Of a stretch of 14,273 nucleotides of DNA, positions 1-6,841 are shown in pieces. The notes beneath the pieces are model-generated. The model worked only from the letters and a program-made list of their open reading frames with translations. It did not search any database and had not been told where the DNA came from. Positions within the stretch are counted from its first letter, which is position 1, and each line of letters begins with the position of its first letter. Source of the DNA: Candidatus Lindowiibacteriota bacterium (GTDB lineage Bacteria; Lindowbacteria; 2-12-FULL-62-27); NCBI GenBank assembly GCA_023249255.1, contig JAHFCY010000065.1, forward strand, positions 1-14,273, written 5' to 3'. Both the position numbers and the translations under genes were made by a program.

Positions 1-513
1 CTCGCCGTGAACGGCCGATTCCCGCGGAATTCCCTTCAGCCGATTTACGCGACGCGCCACCAGCCGCAGATAATCGGCGCATGAAAAACACGAGTCGATG
101 GCGAGCGGCAGGCTTGCCGCCTCCGGGTCGAACCGGCGCTGATTGAGTTCGGAAAAAAATCGCCTCGTTTCCAGAAACGCCGTCCGGTCGAATCCATCGA
201 ACGGCCGGCCATCGATGAATTCATATAATCCGGCGTGCCGCTTCGGGTCGCAGGCCAGAGCGGCCGGCGTCCATGCCAATCCACGCCGCCGCGCGAATCG
301 GCAAAATGAAAACTCGGCGCCCAGCCGGTCGCGCGGATCGTCGGGGCGGCGGAAATAAATTTTGAGCGCATATTTTCCGTCCCGGGTTGTGACGGCGTAG
401 ACGCGGTTGTTTCCGCCGCCGGTCAGAGGCTCGATCTCGATTTCACCCGCAGCGTCGCCGCCGGCCGCGCACGTTAAATTCCGCGCAAGATCGACGAGGT
501 CGTCCGAATTCAC
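1..513 (-). CDS. APH-fold phosphotransferase (small-molecule kinase), C-terminus cut by window edge
   Basis: An open frame runs from a GTG at 513 off the left edge, giving 171 codons without a stop. The translation shows a kinase N-lobe of the aminoglycoside/choline phosphotransferase type. A glycine-rich nucleotide loop (GGGNNRVY, residues 32-39) is followed by the ATP-binding lysine in YALK (K51), a likely helix-C glutamate in LGAEF (E67), and a hinge-like segment LYEFIDGRPF (96-105). The catalytic HGD-type loop would lie beyond the edge, so activity cannot be judged. The GTG lies 2 bases after the stop of the transketolase C-half; no clear Shine-Dalgarno is visible, and a start inside the upstream gene is possible. 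As the last visible gene of the SpsF-transketolase unit, it may phosphorylate a sugar or polyol intermediate (inference). Fold assignment is good; the substrate is unknown. Confidence 0.7.
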   Translation of the reverse strand, partial: MNSDDLVDLARNLTCAAGGDAAGEIEIEPLTGGGNNRVYAVTTRDGKYALKIYFRRPDDPRDRLGAEFSFCRFARRRGLAWTPAALACDPKRHAGLYEFIDGRPFDGFDRTAFLETRRFFSELNQRRFDPEAASLPLAIDSCFSCADYLRLVARRVNRLKGIPRESAVHGE

Positions 514-515
514 AT

Positions 516-1481
516 TCAGATGTCTGAACCGACCGGGGCGGGTTCCGCCGCGCCGTCGATCCTCCGGAGCGCATTCTCGATTTTTTCGGTGATGGCGTCC
601 GGCGTGAGGCCCATGCGCTCCCGCGCATATCCCTGTCCCCCCGCCTCGTGCAGGAAATCATCGCTCGAACCGATTCGAAGCAACCGCGCGGTGACGGAGT
701 CGTGGTCCGTGATCCATTCCGCCACAGCCCCGCCCAATCCCCCCATGCGGCTGTGCTCCTCCAGCGTTACCATCAGCTTGTGCCGCGAAAACGCCTCGCG
801 CAGAAAATTCTCGTCGAGCGGTTTGACGGTGTGCAGACTCACGACGCCCGCCGCGATGTTTCGTTCGGCCAGGTTGTCGGCGATCTGGACTGCGGTCGGC
901 AGCATGTTGCCCGTGCTGAGGAGGCAGACGTCCTCGCCGGTCCGCAGAGTCAGGGCGCGTCCCAGGACGAGATCGGGCGCGGTCTGATGAACAACCGGCT
1001 CGCCTTTTTTTCCCAGCCGCACGTAGACCGGCCCATCGTGCCGAAGGGCCGCCCGGATCGCCTGCCGCACTTCCATCGCGTCGCCGGGACACACAACGGT
1101 CATGCCGGGCATCATCCGAAGGATCGCGATGTCCTCGCAGGCGTGGTGGGTGATCCCGTTGGCGGCGTAAGAAAATCCGGCGCCGGTCCCCACGATGACC
1201 ACCGGCGCGTGGTGCCCGCAGACATCGACGCGGATCTGCTCGAGGCACCGCGTTGTGATGAAAGACGCGATGGTGTAGGCGACCGGCCGCAGGCCTGACA
1301 TGGCCATGCCGGCGGCCATCGTGATCATGTTGGGTTCCGCGACGCCGCAGTTGATGAACCGGTCCGGACAGCGTTCCTTGTATTTGTCGAAGAGACGGTT
1401 TCCAATGTCGCCCGAGAGGAGAACCAGCGTATCCATTTCCGGGGCGATCGCCGTGATTTCCGCCGCGAAGGCGTTTCGCAT
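516..1481 (-). CDS. Transketolase, C-terminal half (pyrimidine-binding and C-terminal domains)
   Basis: This 321-residue protein is the second half of a split thiamin-diphosphate transketolase. The pyrimidine-binding domain opens with SGDIGNRL (23-30) and carries GVAEPNM (46-52), where E49 matches the glutamate that activates the TPP aminopyrimidine. The THHACEDIAILR stretch (111-122) matches the histidine-rich active-site segment of the family. Residues from about 190 onward form the transketolase C-terminal domain. It must pair with the N-half encoded immediately upstream: the N-half stop and this ATG are one base apart, and GGGAG lies just before the start. It would transfer a two-carbon ketol unit between sugars. 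Its place in a glycan cluster suggests a dedicated sugar substrate rather than the central pentose phosphate pathway (inference). Confidence 0.9.
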   Translation of the reverse strand: MRNAFAAEITAIAPEMDTLVLLSGDIGNRLFDKYKERCPDRFINCGVAEPNMITMAAGMAMSGLRPVAYTIASFITTRCLEQIRVDVCGHHAPVVIVGTGAGFSYAANGITHHACEDIAILRMMPGMTVVCPGDAMEVRQAIRAALRHDGPVYVRLGKKGEPVVHQTAPDLVLGRALTLRTGEDVCLLSTGNMLPTAVQIADNLAERNIAAGVVSLHTVKPLDENFLREAFSRHKLMVTLEEHSRMGGLGGAVAEWITDHDSVTARLLRIGSSDDFLHEAGGQGYARERMGLTPDAITEKIENALRRIDGAAEPAPVGSDI

Positions 1482-1482
1482 G

Positions 1483-2289
1483 TCAGGCCACTCCCAATTC
1501 CGCTTTCGCCGCCGAAACTTCAGCCGCGTCCGGGATGCGGTAATGCCAGTTGTTGTCGTCTTCCATGAATGAAATGCCCTTGCCTTTCACCGTGTGCGCG
1601 ATCAGCGCGATCGGCTTGCCCGATCCGTCCGGGACGTTTTTCAGGAGGCGGGACAGCGCCGGCAAATCATGGCCGTCGACTTCGGATGCGCTCCATCCGA
1701 ACGCCTCCCATTTTTCCTTGAGGGGCTCCAGCGCCAGAATGTCGCAGCTTCGGCCGGTGGCCTGCCATTTGTTGAAATCGATGATCGCCACCAACCGCTC
1801 CAGCCCGTGCTTGGGCGCCAGCATCGCGGCTTCCCACACGGTGCCTTCATTACACTCGCCGTCGCTCAGGAGAACGAACACCCGATACCGCTCGCGGCGA
1901 ATTTTTGCAGCCAGGGCAAATCCAAGGCCCAGCGAAAGGCCGTGGCCGAGAGACCCGGTCGCGGCTTCCACTCCCGGCACGCACGCCGGCGCGGGATGCT
2001 CGGCGAGCGGACTGCCGGGTTTGGCGTATGTTTCCAGAAGCTCCTCCGGAAAAAATCCGCGCGCCGCGAGAACGGCGTACAGCGCCGTGGCCGCGTGGCC
2101 CTTGCTGAGAATGAACCGGTCCCGTCCGGGATCGGCCGGCCGCGCCGGGTCGATGTTCAAAATCCCGGAGTAGAGCGCAACCAGAATATCCACGCATGAC
2201 AGGGAAGACCCCAGATGGGCGGTGCGCGCCTGGTGGGATAGTTCAACCAATTTCGCCCGGATTCGCCGGGCGGTCAGATCCGAGGACAT
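1483..2289 (-). CDS. Transketolase, N-terminal half (TPP diphosphate-binding domain)
   Basis: This 268-residue protein is the diphosphate-binding half of a split transketolase. It has AHLGSSLS (24-31), LSKGHAATALY (61-71), TGSLGHGLSLGLG (111-123), and the thiamin-diphosphate/Mg motif SDGECNEGTVWEAA (142-155) ending in DFN (171-173). The first glycine of the usual GDG is serine here. I chose the ATG at 2289, which leaves 7 bases after the upstream gene; a frame-open ATG at 2343 would overlap that gene by 47 bases and add 18 residues with no family resemblance. A GGAGAAAGG purine run lies somewhat far upstream (about 15 bases). It works as a complex with the C-half encoded next. Split transketolases are common in bacteria and archaea; here the pair sits with a cytidylyltransferase and a kinase, which points to specialised sugar synthesis. 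Confidence 0.9.
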   Translation of the reverse strand: MSSDLTARRIRAKLVELSHQARTAHLGSSLSCVDILVALYSGILNIDPARPADPGRDRFILSKGHAATALYAVLAARGFFPEELLETYAKPGSPLAEHPAPACVPGVEAATGSLGHGLSLGLGFALAAKIRRERYRVFVLLSDGECNEGTVWEAAMLAPKHGLERLVAIIDFNKWQATGRSCDILALEPLKEKWEAFGWSASEVDGHDLPALSRLLKNVPDGSGKPIALIAHTVKGKGISFMEDDNNWHYRIPDAAEVSAAKAELGVA

Positions 2290-2296
2290 GAAATTT

Positions 2297-3172
2297 TTAT
2301 GCCTTTCTCCGTCTCGTGTGTAAAGACGGTGACGATCGGCCAATCCCGCACAATCGTTTCTCCAAATACGCCCGCGCTTTTTTCAGGTCCTGCGCGCCGC
2401 ACAGTCTCGCCGCCTCCGCGAGTTCCTCTTCAAGCGTGTCGAAGACCCTCTTCTGCGCAACCCTGGCGTTGATCAGGCGAAGCCAGGGTTTCCGTTTGAA
2501 GAGTTCGAGGATTTCCCGTGCGCCGAAAAACGGGATTTTCGCGTGGAGCTGATCGAAAACCGAGCACAGAAGCGCGTAATCCTCCTTCGTATCGAGGGTG
2601 ATCCTGAGATTCGAATCCCGAATAGATGCGTTCGCCGTCATGAGATGGTTCTTGAATTTTTCGGGGTTCTTCGCCAGGTGCAGGGTCACGTGCTCCTTTT
2701 CGAAGGCTGTCACGGCATGCCGGGCTGACGCGCGGAGAGCCTCGAACGACACGACCTCCACATTCAGGCCCGTCGGATACCGCACCGTCCGGGTGTAATC
2801 GTTTTTCATTTCCCGATGGCGGTCGACCGCCGCGTCGATCACGCCGGCATCGAGGCACGGATTGTCGCCGGTGAGCCTCACGATCACATCGATCCCATGT
2901 TCCCCGGCGGCCCGGACGTATCGGGACAGAACATCCGCCGCGTCGCCCCGGAAACACGGGACCTTCAATTTCCGGCACAAGGCCGCGATGCCGTCATCCT
3001 CCCCGCGCGTGGTCGTCGCGACGATCACCGCGTCGAGCCTCCGGGACTTCCCCGCCCGCCGGATGATGTGTTCCAGAACCGAAGTCTTCGCGCCGTAAGG
3101 AAGCGGCAGCAAAACTTTGCCGGGTAATCGCACAGAACCGTGCCTTGCCTGAATGATGCCGCCCGTTTTCAT
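2297..3172 (-). CDS. spsF: SpsF-type cytidylyltransferase (CMP-sugar synthetase-like)
   Basis: This 291-residue protein belongs to the SpsF/acylneuraminate cytidylyltransferase family, which activates acidic sugars with CTP. The nucleotide-binding signature is IIQARHGSVRLPGK (6-19); the family norm is QARMGSTRLPGK, so H11 and V14 are unusual. Further family features are VATTTRGEDD (51-60), FRGDAADVLSRY (74-85), RLTGDNP (99-105, metal/substrate region), PTGLNVEV (133-140) and EKEHVT (158-163). An upstream in-frame ATG at 3190 would add six residues; 3172 fits the family N-terminus better, though neither has a strong ribosome site. About 110 C-terminal residues extend past the core nucleotidyltransferase fold. 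It heads the minus-strand unit. With the NeuB-like and PseG-like genes across the divergent promoter it completes an SpsE/F/G-like set, so CMP-nonulosonate synthesis is the likely role. Confidence 0.8.
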   Translation of the reverse strand: MKTGGIIQARHGSVRLPGKVLLPLPYGAKTSVLEHIIRRAGKSRRLDAVIVATTTRGEDDGIAALCRKLKVPCFRGDAADVLSRYVRAAGEHGIDVIVRLTGDNPCLDAGVIDAAVDRHREMKNDYTRTVRYPTGLNVEVVSFEALRASARHAVTAFEKEHVTLHLAKNPEKFKNHLMTANASIRDSNLRITLDTKEDYALLCSVFDQLHAKIPFFGAREILELFKRKPWLRLINARVAQKRVFDTLEEELAEAARLCGAQDLKKARAYLEKRLCGIGRSSPSLHTRRRKA

Positions 3173-3203
3173 GCGCGGCCGTGATACCATTCACGGCCGG
3201 TCG

Positions 3204-3300
3204 CGTCCATGACTGCGAAAAGTCGTCCATCGTCCTCCGAATCTTGATTTCTCCCGGGTGGACAACTAGCATCGGCAAAGCGTTTGTCTTGGTCGTCCAT
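3204..3300. repeat. Three CGTCCAT boxes in the divergent intergenic region
   Basis: CGTCCAT occurs at 3204-3210, 3224-3230 and 3294-3300, all in the same orientation. The last two share the longer word GTCGTCCATC (3222-3231 and 3292-3301). The spacings are 20 and 70 bases, both multiples of ten, so all would lie on roughly the same face of the helix. Such boxes between divergent operons could be regulator sites, but seven-base repeats in about 130 bases may also arise by chance. Confidence 0.3.
3244..3272 (+). promoter_or_regulatory. Candidate sigma70-like promoter for the plus-strand operon
   Basis: TTGATT (3244-3249) and TAGCAT (3267-3272) are separated by 17 bases, each matching 4 of 6 consensus positions. 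The pair sits 52 bases before the first plus-strand start codon, in the only real intergenic gap between the divergent units. The match is weak and sigma-factor preference of this organism is unknown, so this is a candidate only. Confidence 0.25.
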
Positions 3301-3324
3301 CACGCCTGAGGGGGATCACCACTG

Positions 3325-4602
3325 ATGCCGGCGGTCACGTTCTTGTCGATCCCGTCAAATCCGAATCACCCGCTTTCTCCGGACTTGCTGCGGGCGCTGG
3401 GCGGTGTTGACGAGCTGATCGAGGTTGGAAATGAGGAGCCATGCCTGAAGGTTGCGGCGGAGCGGTTTTGCATTCCGTTCCGTCATGTCCGATCCGCGCG
3501 CGGATTGGCGCGGCGGCTGAATCTGGGAATTTCCTTTTCGTCCGGCGAGTGGATCGCCGTCAGTTTCGGCGACGAGATTTTTGCTCCAGGCTGGATCACC
3601 GCCTTGAAGGGCCGTCTGGCCTCCTGCAAGGCCGGCGCGCTTCTTGTGCGCCCGGATTCCGGGCCGGGCTATCCGCTCGTCGTGGCCCGGCGGGAGGCGT
3701 TCGAGCATGGCGCCGTCGATGAGGGATTCCCCTGCCAACGGCTCGCCGCGCTTCACTGGGCCTTTCACATTCTCGGGCGTGTGTCCCGCAACGGCGGTCT
3801 CGACGAATGGAAGTGCGCACTCGTCGACGCCCGCCTGCCTCCTGTCGAACATCCGATGGCCGCGCTGATCGAGCTGGGGCGCGATCTCGATGCGCCGTGC
3901 CGGGAGGCCCTGTTGCGCGCGTGTCTGGATTCGCCCTCGGCGGTGGAGCAGGATTTGCTCTTCCAACTCGAGCGGACCCGTTTGTCGGCGTCGCGTCTCG
4001 ACGGCTCGGCCTATCGGCGTCCGGCCGGATACAATCCGAAAAAATTCTGGGAATCGCAGGTCGGCGACTACGTCAAGTGGGAGGTCTATCAGCCGGATGA
4101 GCCGGAAATCGAGGAGATGGTGACCCGAACTTCGCCGCAATCGGTATTGGAACTTGGCTGTGGCGCCGGGCGTAACACCCGTTATTTTTCCGCCGCCCAA
4201 CGCTATGTCGGCGTCGATCTGTCGATGACGCTTCTTCAGCGCGCGCGGGAACGGCAGGAGCAGAATTCGCGCGGCATTGTCTGCGGAGATATTTCAGCGC
4301 TGGGATTCGCCGGCGTCAGTTTCGATCTGGTCTTCGCCGATTCCACGCTTCAGCACGTCACGCCGGACCGCATTGAGCGATGCGTGGCCGATGCCGTCCG
4401 TGTTTCCTCCCGCTACATCGGCCTCATCGAATACACGCGGGAAATCGACGCGGCCGGGACCTGGTTTCAGCAGATCCATCTGTTTCCGCACAACTATCCG
4501 GACCTTTTTCATCCCTACGCCGATCTCGTCATTCGCCGCGAAACGACCCGTCGCGTTCATCCGGCGGTCAAAGAGATGTTCCTGTTCGAAAAGAGGGCAT
4601 GA
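3325..4602 (+). CDS. Degenerate GT2-like domain fused to class I SAM-dependent methyltransferase
   Basis: This 425-residue protein has two parts. Residues 1 to about 190 resemble a GT-A (family 2) glycosyltransferase: a beta-strand start, then RRLNLGISFSSGEWIAVSFGDEIFAPGW (split here as 64-75 and 76-90), where a DxD-like centre would be expected but GDE (82-84) is found. This suggests weak or lost transferase activity. From about residue 245 there is a Rossmann methyltransferase: motif I VLELGCGAGRNTRYF (274-288), the acidic YVGVDLS strand, and FDLVFADSTLQHV as motif IV region. The start has GAGGGGG 10 bases upstream. It is the first gene of the plus-strand operon, and its stop is one base before the next start. 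O- or N-methylation of the glycan or its precursor is likely (inference); the target is not visible in sequence. Confidence 0.75.
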   Translation: MPAVTFLSIPSNPNHPLSPDLLRALGGVDELIEVGNEEPCLKVAAERFCIPFRHVRSARGLARRLNLGISFSSGEWIAVSFGDEIFAPGWITALKGRLASCKAGALLVRPDSGPGYPLVVARREAFEHGAVDEGFPCQRLAALHWAFHILGRVSRNGGLDEWKCALVDARLPPVEHPMAALIELGRDLDAPCREALLRACLDSPSAVEQDLLFQLERTRLSASRLDGSAYRRPAGYNPKKFWESQVGDYVKWEVYQPDEPEIEEMVTRTSPQSVLELGCGAGRNTRYFSAAQRYVGVDLSMTLLQRARERQEQNSRGIVCGDISALGFAGVSFDLVFADSTLQHVTPDRIERCVADAVRVSSRYIGLIEYTREIDAAGTWFQQIHLFPHNYPDLFHPYADLVIRRETTRRVHPAVKEMFLFEKRA

Positions 4603-4603
4603 G

Positions 4604-6841
4604 ATGATCGCGGTGGAGGCGACGGAGTGCGGGACCGGATTGAAGGAGGGCATGGGGACATGTTGCGGCAGTTTTGGCGAATTGCTCTACGGCGTTTTGT
4701 CCGGCGACATCCCGTTTCTCGTCAATCTGAAAATCCGGAACCGGTCATGCGTGCGGCTGAGGCTGCGGTCTCCCGCCTATTCGCCGCTGAAAGAAATGAA
4801 CTTCGCGAGGTCTTACGAGCGCTTCGCCAAATCTTACAAAGTCATCCGGCACATCCTGACCGATTTTGGAATCCATAGCGACCCCTATCTCGAAATCGAA
4901 TCCGACTTGCCGGTCGGCGCGGGACTGGGATCGAGCGAAGCTGACATGGTGGCGAGTATCCGGGCCCTGGGAGCGGCGCTGTCGATCGCCGTGAAACCGG
5001 ACTATGTCTCGCGCGTGCTTCGGGAAATCGAACCGCACAATGGCGTCCATTACGCCGGCACAGCCGTCTACGAACCGGTGAGCGGGAAATTACTCGCGCA
5101 ATATGATTCCGTGCCAGCCATCAATATTCTCGGGTTGGAATGTCCGCCCCCGACCGATGTGTTCGCCCCCGACCTCCCGCCTGATGCGTTCACGGAAGCC
5201 GACAGGGTCCGCTACAGGGAATTGCTGGAAGACGTGAAAGAGGCGCTGGCGGCGAAGGACATCGCGCGCGTCGGACGGATATCGACCGAGGGCGTCCGCA
5301 TGCGGCATCGGATTCGTCCAAGGGAGGACTTTGAACTTGCGCTTGATCTGATGCGGCGAACCGGCGCGGTCGGCGTCGTCGCCGCGCACACAGGCTCCTC
5401 TCTGGGCCTGATGTACGAAAAAGACAGGCCAGACACGCAGGCGATCGAAGCCATGGTCCGTCCGTCGCTCGGCGCCGCCCGGATCCGCTGGTTCGAAACG
5501 GTCGACGCCGATTCATCCGATGAAGGCGAAATCATGTGGCCGGGAACCCGGCCGGCCCCGGCGATGTCCCATCGCCCGCCCGTCCGCGTATTTCTGAAAG
5601 AAGCCGTTGTCGGCCGGCCCGCCGCGGCCTGGTCGACCAAATACAGCTTGAAGTGCGCGGCCTGCGGCTGGAGTCACGTGGAGGACGCCTATTACATCGG
5701 CTGTCCCGACTGCGGCGGGCTTCTTGAGGTTGCGTTGAACGAAATTCCGAAAAATCCGATCGACCGGCGTTACACGTCCATCTTCAAATATCATCCGGTC
5801 ATGCCGTACGATCCGTCCATTGAGGCCATCCTCGGGTTCGAGAACATCGACGACACGCCGGTCGTTTTCGCCGAGGCTCTCTCCAACCGGCTCGACATTG
5901 AACTCCACTTCAAGGATGAAACCGTCATGCCCAGCGGCACTTGGAAGGACAGGGAGGGATTCGTATCCCTGTACCGCCTGCTTCGGAGCGGCGTGACCGA
6001 TCTGGTCGTGTTTTCGTCCGGAAATTCCGCGACGTCTCTTGCGCGCTCTGCCACGGCCGTGAACGGCCCGCGGTTGCACTTCGTGATTCCCCTCGCCTCC
6101 CGCCGCCGGCTCGAAACCTATCCGCAGTTTTTCAGCTCGGACCGCGTGAACGTGACGTTGTTCGAGGGCAGCAATGACGAGTGCATCGATCAGGCCCGCC
6201 GGCTCGCCGCCGAGCTGGGCTATCAGATCGAAGGCGGATTCACCAATTACGCGCGCCGCGAGGGTCTCAAACTTCTGGCGCTCGAAGTCATCCTCGGATG
6301 GGGCCGCAAGATCGACTGGTACGTTCAGGCGGTGGCGGGCGGCATCGGCGTCTATGGATTTTTCAAGGCGCACCAGGACCTCGGATTGGCGGATCAATGC
6401 CCGAAAATCCTTGGCGTCCAGCCCGCCATCTGCGCCCCGATGGTGAACGCGTGGAAAGCCGGCGCCTCCGCGCTCGATGAGGAGTGGGTGCCGCAGAAAA
6501 TCATTCCGTCGAAATACGTGCGCGTCCTGCGCACCCGCCGGCCCGCGGACAGCTATCCGGTTTTGAAAAACATCATGGACAGAATCGGCGGACGGTTCGA
6601 GTCCGCGTCGGACGAACAAATTCATGAGGCCCTGCGGATGTTTTACCTCGATCCCTATTACCGGGAAGTTTGGCGCAACGAGAAACGGCTGGTCGGCCTC
6701 GAGCCGGCCACGGCGCTGGCGGGCATCGTGAAAGGCGTCGCCGAGGGATACATCCGGCGCGGCGAACGCGTTCTTCTGAACGTGAGCGGCGCCGCGAAAA
6801 TCGGAGACGTCGATCTGGCGTGGATCTCGGACCTCCTATGA
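4604..6841 (+). CDS. PduX-like GHMP kinase fused to threonine/cysteate-synthase-like PLP enzyme
   Basis: This 745-residue protein is one uninterrupted frame. Residues 1-315 are a GHMP kinase of the PduX (L-threonine kinase) type: GTCCGSFGELLYG (18-30), the ATP-binding loop PVGAGLGSSEAD (103-114) and IEPHNGVHYAG. After a linker near 316-330 comes a fold-type II PLP enzyme. It starts with a four-cysteine zinc ribbon (C351, C354, C367, C370). The PLP-binding lysine lies in SGTWKDRE (K448), the asparagine loop in SSGNSAT (N474), then EGGFTNYARREG (543-554), QAVAGGIGVYG (575-585), PMVNAW (612-617) and a terminal NVSGAAK loop (about 726-732). Family logic: the kinase phosphorylates a hydroxy-amino acid and the PLP domain replaces or eliminates the phosphate. 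The ATG at 4604 has AGAGGG upstream; ATG 4652 has AGGAGG only 2 bases away, too close. Substrate and product are unknown; a homoserine kinase/threonine synthase fusion is the conservative alternative. Confidence 0.8.
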   Translation: MIAVEATECGTGLKEGMGTCCGSFGELLYGVLSGDIPFLVNLKIRNRSCVRLRLRSPAYSPLKEMNFARSYERFAKSYKVIRHILTDFGIHSDPYLEIESDLPVGAGLGSSEADMVASIRALGAALSIAVKPDYVSRVLREIEPHNGVHYAGTAVYEPVSGKLLAQYDSVPAINILGLECPPPTDVFAPDLPPDAFTEADRVRYRELLEDVKEALAAKDIARVGRISTEGVRMRHRIRPREDFELALDLMRRTGAVGVVAAHTGSSLGLMYEKDRPDTQAIEAMVRPSLGAARIRWFETVDADSSDEGEIMWPGTRPAPAMSHRPPVRVFLKEAVVGRPAAAWSTKYSLKCAACGWSHVEDAYYIGCPDCGGLLEVALNEIPKNPIDRRYTSIFKYHPVMPYDPSIEAILGFENIDDTPVVFAEALSNRLDIELHFKDETVMPSGTWKDREGFVSLYRLLRSGVTDLVVFSSGNSATSLARSATAVNGPRLHFVIPLASRRRLETYPQFFSSDRVNVTLFEGSNDECIDQARRLAAELGYQIEGGFTNYARREGLKLLALEVILGWGRKIDWYVQAVAGGIGVYGFFKAHQDLGLADQCPKILGVQPAICAPMVNAWKAGASALDEEWVPQKIIPSKYVRVLRTRRPADSYPVLKNIMDRIGGRFESASDEQIHEALRMFYLDPYYREVWRNEKRLVGLEPATALAGIVKGVAEGYIRRGERVLLNVSGAAKIGDVDLAWISDLL

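Noticed and set aside
45-371. ATG-started minus-strand frame at the left edge
   Set aside because: A different frame on the same strand, from GTG 513, encodes a clear APH-kinase N-lobe through the same bases.
4277-4603. Upstream extension of the kinase-PLP gene
   Set aside because: This part overlaps the methyltransferase domain out of frame and encodes no GHMP features; ATG 4604 follows the previous stop with a good ribosome site.
5513-6625. Long minus-strand open frame opposite the PLP domain
   Set aside because: It is antisense to a domain with a zinc ribbon, PLP lysine and other conserved motifs, and has no family features of its own.
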